DNA from: Propionibacteriaceae bacterium
Lineage (GTDB): Bacteria > Actinomycetota > Actinomycetes > Propionibacteriales > Propionibacteriaceae
Direction: 5' to 3'
Length of the DNA stretch: 9,805 bases
Assembly (NCBI GenBank): GCA_031260385.1
Contig: JAIRKB010000025.1
Coordinates: forward strand, 1 to 9,805
In this document: positions 4,393 through 9,805 of the stretch, one piece after another
Layout: each line of letters opens with the position of its first letter
Numbering within the stretch: the first letter of the stretch is position 1
Program-made: the position numbers and the translations under genes
Notes under the pieces: model-generated
Told to the model about the DNA's origin: nothing
Seen by the model: the letters and a program-made list of their open reading frames with translations, nothing else
Database searches by the model: none

Positions 4393-6166
4393 TTTGAGCC
4401 CAGTCGGGGCCGGTTTCACCGAGGGACTCGTCGAGTTTCGCAAACAAGGGTTCGGGGCGGTTTAGGGGGCGGCCCGATTCGATGGCGATCGACTGCCACC
4501 TGGCTTGTTGAGTCGAATAATCACCCATCAAGACCGGGTAGTCGGCGTTGCCTTCCTCACAAACCGTCACCATCTGAGGTTGAGCGGCCCACACCCCCGT
4601 ACCTCCCAGTGCCTCGTAAACCTTTTGGCTCGCGTGGGGCAAGAAGGGGGTGAACATGGTGTTGGCATCGGAAACCACCTGGAGGGCAGTCGCCAAGACG
4701 GTGTCGCGGCGACCAGGATCATCTTTCATCTTCCAGGGCTCGGTGTCAGACAGATATTTGTTAGTCGCCTGAACCAGGCGCATCACCTCGGAAATCGCCG
4801 CCTTGAACTTGGCTTTGGCCAGCAGATCACCAACCACCCCAAAAGCCCCTCGCGATTGGGCCAGCACGGTCTCGTCGATCTCAAGCCGCGTCCCCGGGGT
4901 CGGAATAGACCCGTTATTCTTGAAGGCCATCGCGATCGAGCGGTTGACGAGGTTGCCCCATTCATTGGCCAACTCCGAGTTGGTCCGCCGGACGAACTCA
5001 TCCCAGGTGAAGTCAGAATCCTGGTTCTCCGGCCCAGCGACCGCGATGTAATAACGCAAGGCATCAGGGCCAAAATCACGCAGGAAATCCCCGACATAGA
5101 TCACCTTCGAGCGCGAGGTCGAGAACTTCGACCCCGACATCGTCAGGAACTCGGAGGAGACGATCTCGGTCGGCAGATCTAGCACGCCTAACCGCGACGG
5201 CGTGCCGCCAGTATCCCCTTGGCCATTGGCTCCCAACAGGATGCCCGGCCAGATCACGGAATGGAAGGTGATGTTGTCTTTGCCCATGAAGTAATAGCCC
5301 CGGGCTTCAGGATTCTGCCACCACTGCCGCCAGGCCTCTGGCTCACCCTTCCGGCGCGCCCACTCGACCGAAGCCGACAGATAACCGATTACGGCGTCGA
5401 ACCAGACGTAGATCACCTTCATCGGATTATCCCGCCAACCGTCGAGCGGAATCGGAATCCCCCAGTCGAGGTCGCGGGTAATCGGGCGCGGTTTCAGATC
5501 CTTCAGCAGTTGCAGAGAGAAGTTCATCACATTGGGACGCCAGTCCTGCCGGGTCGATAACCAACTACCCAAAGACGCCGACAAGGCCGGCAGATCGAGG
5601 AAGAAATGCTCAGTTTCGATGAACTTCGGCACTTCACCGTCCAGGCGGGAGTGGGGTTTGATCAGGTCGATTGGGTCCAACTGATTGCCGCAAGCATCAC
5701 ACTGATCGCCCCGCGCCCCATCGGCCCCACATAGCGGGCAGGTGCCCTCGATATAGCGATCAGCCAGCGTCCGTCCGGTGCTCGGCGAGATGGCGCCCAG
5801 CTGGGTTTTCGCCACCACATAACCATTGGCATGCAAGGAGCGGAACAGCTCTTGAACGACCGCGCAATGGTTGCGAGTCGTCGTGCGCGTGTAGAGATCA
5901 TAGGCTAGCCCGAGCCCGCGCAGATCCTCGGCGATCACCTGATGATATTTGTCGGCCGTCGCCTGCGGGCTCAGGGACTCCTTGTCGGCTTGGACCTGGA
6001 TCGCCGTGCCATGCTCATCGGTCCCCGACACCATCAGGACATCATTGCCGACCATCCGCTGATAGCGGGAGAAGACATCCGAGGGGACGCCAAACCCTGA
6101 AACATGCCCAATGTGACGCGGTCCATTTGCATACGGCCAAGCCACGGCCGCCAGTATCTTTGCCAT
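4379..6166 (-). CDS. metG: Methionyl-tRNA synthetase
   Basis: Charges tRNA-Met with methionine in the cytoplasm. The 595-aa class I enzyme has HIGH at residues 18-21, a zinc knuckle with Cys 143, 146, 156 and 159 (CPLC...CDAC), WFDAVIGY (255-262) and the KMSKS-type loop KFSTS (347-351). This is the zinc-containing long form, without the C-terminal tRNA-binding domain found in the longest MetRS proteins. The ATG at 6166 is preferred over one at 6175: an AGGA sequence sits 8 nt before the former, and nothing suitable precedes the latter. Small extra glycine-rich turns occur near 316-325 and in EALGGTGVW; the latter is encoded by a copy of the 12-mer also found in phosphatase 1. It follows phosphatase 2 on the same strand after a 61-bp gap, so cotranscription is possible. 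No T-box or other leader is visible. Confidence 0.95.
   Translation of the reverse strand: MAKILAAVAWPYANGPRHIGHVSGFGVPSDVFSRYQRMVGNDVLMVSGTDEHGTAIQVQADKESLSPQATADKYHQVIAEDLRGLGLAYDLYTRTTTRNHCAVVQELFRSLHANGYVVAKTQLGAISPSTGRTLADRYIEGTCPLCGADGARGDQCDACGNQLDPIDLIKPHSRLDGEVPKFIETEHFFLDLPALSASLGSWLSTRQDWRPNVMNFSLQLLKDLKPRPITRDLDWGIPIPLDGWRDNPMKVIYVWFDAVIGYLSASVEWARRKGEPEAWRQWWQNPEARGYYFMGKDNITFHSVIWPGILLGANGQGDTGGTPSRLGVLDLPTEIVSSEFLTMSGSKFSTSRSKVIYVGDFLRDFGPDALRYYIAVAGPENQDSDFTWDEFVRRTNSELANEWGNLVNRSIAMAFKNNGSIPTPGTRLEIDETVLAQSRGAFGVVGDLLAKAKFKAAISEVMRLVQATNKYLSDTEPWKMKDDPGRRDTVLATALQVVSDANTMFTPFLPHASQKVYEALGGTGVWAAQPQMVTVCEEGNADYPVLMGDYSTQQARWQSIAIESGRPLNRPEPLFAKLDESLGETGPDWAQITTN
4596..4608 (+). 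repeat. Third copy of CCCGTACCTCCC(A), inside metG
   Basis: Matches the phosphatase 1 copy at 1428-1440 over 13 bases. On the coding strand it reads GGGAGGTACGGG and supplies the Gly-Gly-Thr-Gly of EALGGTGVW. Confidence 0.7.
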
Positions 6167-6227
6167 GGGGCTCATCCTATCTAACTCTATTTCCCAAGTT
6201 CGAGGGAAAAAGATCGGTGGTCGGGGA
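6167..6227. other. Phosphatase 2-metG spacer
   Basis: A 61-bp gap holding TTTCCC (6190-6195) and GGGAAA (6204-6209) around an 8-nt loop. In the direction of transcription (minus strand) the T-rich tract precedes the stem instead of following it, so it is not a standard terminator. Confidence 0.4.
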
Positions 6228-6932
6228 TTAGTAGCTCATTTGATCGGGCCGCAGGTGATCGGTCCGGTTCAGCCACTGCAACCAGACGGCGTCGTCCTCG
6301 TCCCCAGGAATCGTCACCAGGGTTGTACCAGTGTTGTTATTAATGAAGTACGGTTGGAAGCGGTCGGCCTGCAGGTCGGGCTCCCAACCAAGCAAGACGC
6401 GGATCATCAGGGAGGTGAAAAGCCCGTGGGTGACCAGGGCGATCACCTCATCAGTGTCGCGATACTCGTCAACCAACTCGCCGACCAAGGCTTGGGCACG
6501 CCGCCAAGACTCCACCCAGGGTTCCAGGTCACGATCGTACCAACCCTCATCGCCGAGGGTCGACGGCAACAGTAAGTGGGGGCAGAGTAAGCGCAGTTCG
6601 GCGGCCCCCGATCCCGGGATCGCCTCGCGAACCCGCTCCGCTCGCGGGCCGTAGCGGAAGACCCCGCCAGTCTCAAATAGATCGAGGCGGCCTTCGACCT
6701 CCAGTTCGCAGGCCTCAGCGAGCGGTGCCGCTGTCTGAACAGCCCGAACCATCAAAGAACTTAATAAACGATTTGGGATCGGTAATAGCCCGTCGGCGAA
6801 GGCCGAAGCTAAGGCTTCGGCTTGGACGTGACCGAGCTCCGACAAGGGCTGATCAACATGGTCGATTGGCTCCCCCAACTCCCAAGCGAGGTTCGCCAAG
6901 GACTGCCCGTGGCGGACAAGCAGCAACTTCAT
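6228..6932 (-). CDS. Histidine phosphatase superfamily protein 2 (phosphoglycerate mutase-like)
   Basis: Cytosolic 234-aa phosphatase or mutase-like protein of unknown substrate. RHGQS at 7-11 (nucleophile H8), R63 in MVRAVQTA, E87 in LFETGG and H169 in VTHGLF complete a canonical active site, better preserved than in its paralogue at 1130-1834. The ATG at 6932 is chosen because RHG motifs normally lie within ten residues of the start and GAAAGGGGA sits 4 nt before it. The in-frame extension back to 7070 would overlap the divergent pta gene and shows no family sequence. A weak -10 (TATGGT, minus strand, 6952-6957) lies upstream. The 59 bp between this start and pta form a divergent promoter region. 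Confidence 0.9.
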   Translation of the reverse strand: MKLLLVRHGQSLANLAWELGEPIDHVDQPLSELGHVQAEALASAFADGLLPIPNRLLSSLMVRAVQTAAPLAEACELEVEGRLDLFETGGVFRYGPRAERVREAIPGSGAAELRLLCPHLLLPSTLGDEGWYDRDLEPWVESWRRAQALVGELVDEYRDTDEVIALVTHGLFTSLMIRVLLGWEPDLQADRFQPYFINNNTGTTLVTIPGDEDDAVWLQWLNRTDHLRPDQMSY

Positions 6933-6979
6933 ACTGTCCCCTTTCGTGGCCACCATAGCAGACCCATCTCCAGGCCTGC

Positions 6980-6985
6980 TAGATT
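6980..6985 (+). promoter_or_regulatory. -10 element positioned for a leaderless pta transcript
   Basis: TAGATT fits TANNNT, and its last base is exactly 7 nt before the A of the pta ATG at 6992. There is no ribosome binding site before that ATG. Leaderless mRNAs are common in actinobacteria, and this spacing is the textbook one. No -35 match is seen. Confidence 0.55.
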
Positions 6986-6991
6986 CATGAC

Positions 6992-8641
6992 ATGGCGAAT
7001 TGTATTTATGTGCTGGCCCCCGAGGCCCTAGTCGGAAAATCTGCGATCGCCCTTGGGGCATTAGAATCATTTATCCAAGCGGGGCTCAGTGTGGGAGTCT
7101 TCCGCCCGATCACGAAAACTGGTCATGACACCACCCTAGAGACCCTGCTCGAGGCGACGGGCAGTGACCAACCCTATGAGCAGGGTTGTGGGGTGACCTA
7201 CGATGCCGTCCGGCGGGACACCACCGGCGCTTCCATGACAATCATTGAAAAGTTTGCGACGCTGGCGGCGGCTTACGATGCCGTAGTCATCCTGGGGTCC
7301 GATTACTCTGATGTGATCACCCCGATCGAGTTCTCGCTTAATGCTCAGATCGCGGCCAACCTTAATGTACCGGTGTTGTTGGTGAAGTCGGCGCGCGGCA
7401 AAACGCCCGCTGACCTGCGTCACGCCGCCGAGTTTAACCTGCGCGAACTCAACAAGCATCGGATCTCGCCGCTTGGGGTGGTCGCCCTTGGTGCCGATGG
7501 CGCACCGCTCGATCAATACGAGTCCGAGTTGGCGCGTCTGGCGCTGCCCCTAACGATGGTCTTGCCTGGCATGATCACCTCGCTGGTGGAGTTGCCCGGG
7601 AGCTTTGTCTCTTTGGCCCATGCCACCGATACCTCCGTGCGGACCCCCTTGCGCTTGCAATACGAACTGATGCAGCGGGCCCGGGCCGATCGGCGGACGA
7701 TCGTCCTACCCGAGAGTGGTGAGGATCGGATCCTCGCTTCGGCGGCGATCGTCCTGGAACGGGGGGTGGCGAACCTGATCTTGCTCGGCGGCGCCTCCAC
7801 CATCCTGGCTCGGGCTGGGGAACTAGGGCTCGATCTGAGCGCCGCCAAGATCCAGGACCCTAATGATCCCGCCTTGGTGGAGACCTTCGCGGCCGAATAC
7901 GCCCGGCTGCGGGCCCACAAGGAGATCACCCTCGATCAGGCGCGGGTCACGCTAACCGACCCGTCCTATTTTGCGACGATGATGATCCACTTTGGCTTGG
8001 CTGATGGCATGGTCTCGGGCGCGATCAACACCACCGCCAACACCATCCGCCCGGCCTTGGAGTTCATCAAGACCACCCCGGGGGTGAAGATCGTCTCCGG
8101 TTATTTCCTGATGTGTTTAGCCGACCGAGTCCTGGTGTTCGCGGACTGTGCGGTCAACCCCAATCCGACCGCTGAGCAGCTGGCCGACATCGCGCTGGCT
8201 TCGGCGGAGACCGCCCGCTCGTTCAATATCGACCCCCGGGTCGCCTTGCTGTCCTACTCGACGGGGGCTTCCGGAACGGGCCCCGATGTTGATCTCGTAC
8301 GAGAGGCGACGCGCTTGGCCAAAGAACGGGGTGGCGATCTGCCGATCGAAGGCCCGATCCAGTTCGACGCGGCGATTGACCCGGTGGTAGCGCGGACCAA
8401 GTTGCCGAACTCGCCAGTGGCGGGCCAAGCCACCGTCTTCATCTTCCCCGATCTCAACACCGGAAACACCACCTACAAGGCGGTGCAACGGACCGCCGAT
8501 GCCATCGCCATCGGCCCAATCCTCCAAGGTCTCCGCAAACCGGTCAACGACCTCTCCCGCGGTGCCCTAATCGACGACATCGTCAACACCATCGCCATCA
8601 CCGCCATCCAAGCCCAAGCCGAACCCGGAGTGGCGTCGTAA
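6992..8641 (+). CDS. pta: Phosphate acetyltransferase, short form lacking the DRTGG domain
   Basis: Interconverts acetyl-CoA plus phosphate with acetyl phosphate plus CoA. At 549 aa it is about 150 residues shorter than the three-domain enzymes (E. coli about 714). Residues 1 to about 215 form the AAA_26/BioD-like N-terminal domain, starting CIYVLAPEALVGKSAIALG; its P-loop is degenerate at the first Gly (EALVGKS). The catalytic PTA_PTB domain begins near 218 (TPLRLQYELM, then TIVLPESGEDRILAS) and includes DGMVSGA, FADCAVNPNPTAEQLADIA, LLSYSTGASG, GPIQFDAA, SPVAGQATVFIFPDLNTGN and GLRKPVNDLSRG, all typical. The DRTGG domain normally between them is absent. I recall bifidobacterial Pta being of similar size, so this may be a known lineage variant. 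Acetate kinase does not follow; the next gene is convergent, with only 5 bp between stop codons. Confidence 0.93.
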   Translation: MANCIYVLAPEALVGKSAIALGALESFIQAGLSVGVFRPITKTGHDTTLETLLEATGSDQPYEQGCGVTYDAVRRDTTGASMTIIEKFATLAAAYDAVVILGSDYSDVITPIEFSLNAQIAANLNVPVLLVKSARGKTPADLRHAAEFNLRELNKHRISPLGVVALGADGAPLDQYESELARLALPLTMVLPGMITSLVELPGSFVSLAHATDTSVRTPLRLQYELMQRARADRRTIVLPESGEDRILASAAIVLERGVANLILLGGASTILARAGELGLDLSAAKIQDPNDPALVETFAAEYARLRAHKEITLDQARVTLTDPSYFATMMIHFGLADGMVSGAINTTANTIRPALEFIKTTPGVKIVSGYFLMCLADRVLVFADCAVNPNPTAEQLADIALASAETARSFNIDPRVALLSYSTGASGTGPDVDLVREATRLAKERGGDLPIEGPIQFDAAIDPVVARTKLPNSPVAGQATVFIFPDLNTGNTTYKAVQRTADAIAIGPILQGLRKPVNDLSRGALIDDIVNTIAITAIQAQAEPGVAS

Positions 8642-8646
8642 CCGTA

Positions 8647-9435
8647 TTACGCCAATAACGTGCTGTCGCTGAGGGTGGCTTTGGAGGTGGCGAACCAGTT
8701 TAGGAGGTCGGCGGTGGTGGCCGAGGCTTTCTCGACTTCGGTGAGGGAGTGGAGGATCCGGCCTTCGTGCATCATGACGAGGCGGTTGCCGAGGCGGAGG
8801 GCGTGCTCCATATTGTGGGTCACCATCATCGCGGTCAGGCCGCGCTCGGCGATGATCTCGGCGGTGAGCCGCAAGATCAGTTCACTGCGTTCTGGGTCGA
8901 GGGCGGCGACGTGTTCGTCAAGGAGCAACAAGTCTGGGTGAGTGAAAGAGGCCATCAACAAGGAGAGGGCTTGACGCTGGCCACCCGACAACAAGCCAAC
9001 CCGCTGGTTGAGGCGGGCTTCGAGGCCTTGTTCGAGGGTGAGGAGCTGGGTCCGAAACTCAGACCGGCGGGCCTTGGTCAGACCGCGCGCTAGGGTGTGG
9101 CGCTTACCACGATTAACGGCGACGGCGAGGTTCTGCTCGATGCTCAAGTGTGGGGAGGTGCCAGCATTTGGGTCTTGGAAGACCCGCGCTACCTGGCGGG
9201 CGCGCTTGTGGTCGGGTAGACGGGTCACATCATTGCCATCGATCGCGATCGTCCCGACGTCAACCATGATCGCCCCGGAGATCGCGTTGAGCAAGGTGGA
9301 CTTCCCAGCGCCATTGGAGCCGATGATCGTGACGAAATCACCCCTTTGTAGTTCCAGGTTGATTTCAACCAGCGCCCGACGCTCGTGCATGGTGCCGGGA
9401 TGGAAGGTCTTGGAGATATTGTCGAGCCGCAGCAT
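8647..9435 (-). CDS. ABC transporter ATP-binding protein (COG1101-like)
   Basis: The 262-aa nucleotide-binding subunit powers import by the permease encoded directly upstream. Walker A GSNGAGKST (39-47), Q-loop Q87 in VFQDPNAG, signature LSGGQRQ (149-155), Walker B LLLLDEH with D173 and E174, D-loop ALDP (178-181) and switch H207 in VTHN are all intact. The LLDEHxAALDP form, where His follows the catalytic Glu, is typical of the COG1101 group that works with COG4120 permeases and COG2984 lipoproteins; some members import aromatic amino acids (TrpXYZ). The substrate here cannot be read from sequence. The ATG at 9435 shares its A with the permease stop (TGATG), so translational coupling is likely. 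Confidence 0.92.
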   Translation of the reverse strand: MLRLDNISKTFHPGTMHERRALVEINLELQRGDFVTIIGSNGAGKSTLLNAISGAIMVDVGTIAIDGNDVTRLPDHKRARQVARVFQDPNAGTSPHLSIEQNLAVAVNRGKRHTLARGLTKARRSEFRTQLLTLEQGLEARLNQRVGLLSGGQRQALSLLMASFTHPDLLLLDEHVAALDPERSELILRLTAEIIAERGLTAMMVTHNMEHALRLGNRLVMMHEGRILHSLTEVEKASATTADLLNWFATSKATLSDSTLLA

Positions 9436-9805
9436 CAGCGATCCCCCTCCGACTCGCCATAAAGACTAAGGGGGACGCCTGGGCCAGTTGGCTTGGTCCC
9501 GACACTAGCCCGGCCCCGACTGTGGGCCTTCTGGACCCCGGAGTCAACCAAAGCGAAAGGCGAGAACTGGTTTGGTTCCACCGCCATCGGCGCTGGTAGT
9601 TTCGTCCGGCCCTTCCAGGGGGTCAACTTGGTGACTAGCGCGTGGGCGCCCTTGGAATGGGACAGGATCAGGGCCGTCACCACCAACACCGCCGACATTA
9701 GCTTCATGTCAACGTTGTCGAGGAAGTTGACCTTGAGGGCAAAGAAGAGGACGACCCGGTAGAGCACCGAGCCGAAAGCTACCCCGACGGTCATCAGCCA
9801 GATGA
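9435..9805 (-). CDS. ABC transporter permease (COG4120-like), C-terminal part only
   Basis: Open to the window edge; only the last 122 residues or so are present and the ATG at 9794 is internal. The visible part reads FGSVLYRVVLFFALKVNF, then NVDMKLMSAVLVVTALIL. This matches the last membrane helices of permeases that pair with COG1101 ATPases, including the NDLKL-like turn before the final helix. After that helix comes a polar tail of about 75 residues rich in Gly, Pro, Ser and basic residues, longer than I expect for this family. The tail should face the cytoplasm. The substrate-binding lipoprotein gene would be expected upstream, outside the window. Confidence 0.8.
   Translation of the reverse strand, partial: IWLMTVGVAFGSVLYRVVLFFALKVNFLDNVDMKLMSAVLVVTALILSHSKGAHALVTKLTPWKGRTKLPAPMAVEPNQFSPFALVDSGVQKAHSRGRASVGTKPTGPGVPLSLYGESEGDR

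Noticed and set aside
4505..5182. Open frame of 225 codons on the plus strand opposite metG
   Set aside because: It is antisense to well-conserved MetRS sequence, has no ribosome binding site that stands out and resembles no family; it is a high-GC shadow frame.
6190..6209. Stem-loop TTTCCC/GGGAAA as a terminator after phosphatase 2
   Set aside because: The stem is only 6 bp and AT-rich at its base, and the T-run is on the wrong side for the minus-strand transcript.
6956..6981. TAGCAG/CTGCTA inverted repeat between phosphatase 2 and pta as an operator
   Set aside because: Only 6 bp per arm with a 14-bp spacer; this is expected by chance and nothing else supports it.
6933..7070. N-terminal extension of phosphatase 2 back to an upstream ATG
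   Set aside because: It would overlap pta, lacks family similarity, and the RHG motif normally lies near the start; the ATG at 6932 has a good ribosome binding site.

Overview
The window is protein-coding throughout and has the look of a high-GC Gram-positive genome (Actinomycetota). The evidence is the strong G/C preference at third codon positions, a MetRS tail of the type I associate with actinobacteria, a TANNNT -10 element placed for a leaderless pta mRNA, and actinobacterial-style CPBP and YdcF proteins. A member of the Propionibacteriales or a relative is my guess, but no ribosomal RNA or other lineage marker is present, so this is only an inference. There are nine protein genes, two of them cut by the window edges. 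I see no tRNA, rRNA, CRISPR array or transposase gene.

Layout. (a) 1-944, + strand: C-terminal part of a membrane-anchored YdcF/DUF218 protein. Its conserved domain is interrupted, in frame, by a 240-bp palindromic element (363-602) with perfect 17-bp terminal inverted repeats and a 3-bp TCA duplication. This is the most striking thing in the window. (b) 945-1129: a gene-free segment full of nested inverted repeats built on TGGCTGAAGAT, just upstream of a promoter. (c) 1130-1834, +: histidine phosphatase 1. (d) 1928-2563, -: glyoxalase-like (VOC) protein, convergent with (c) and divergent from (e). (e) 2696-4392, +: proline dehydrogenase followed by a CPBP membrane protease, with a GTGA stop/start overlap. 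(f) 4379-6932, -: histidine phosphatase 2 followed by methionyl-tRNA synthetase; the metG 3' end overlaps the CPBP 3' end by 14 bp. (g) 6992-8641, +: a short phosphate acetyltransferase, divergent from (f). (h) 8647-9805, -: ATPase and C-terminal part of a permease of a COG1101/COG4120-type ABC importer, with a TGATG stop/start overlap.

Functionally this is mostly housekeeping and central metabolism: proline oxidation, acetyl-CoA/acetyl-phosphate exchange, Met-tRNA charging and solute import. Two paralogous histidine phosphatases of identical length (234 aa) lie in inverted orientation about 4.4 kb apart. No pathway links all the genes, and I do not see a defence or secondary-metabolite system. 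The novelty lies in the non-coding and repeat layer: the protein-embedded palindromic element, the repeat-rich leader of phosphatase 1, a 12-mer present three times inside genes, and a diverged direct repeat in the phosphatase 1/VOC gap.
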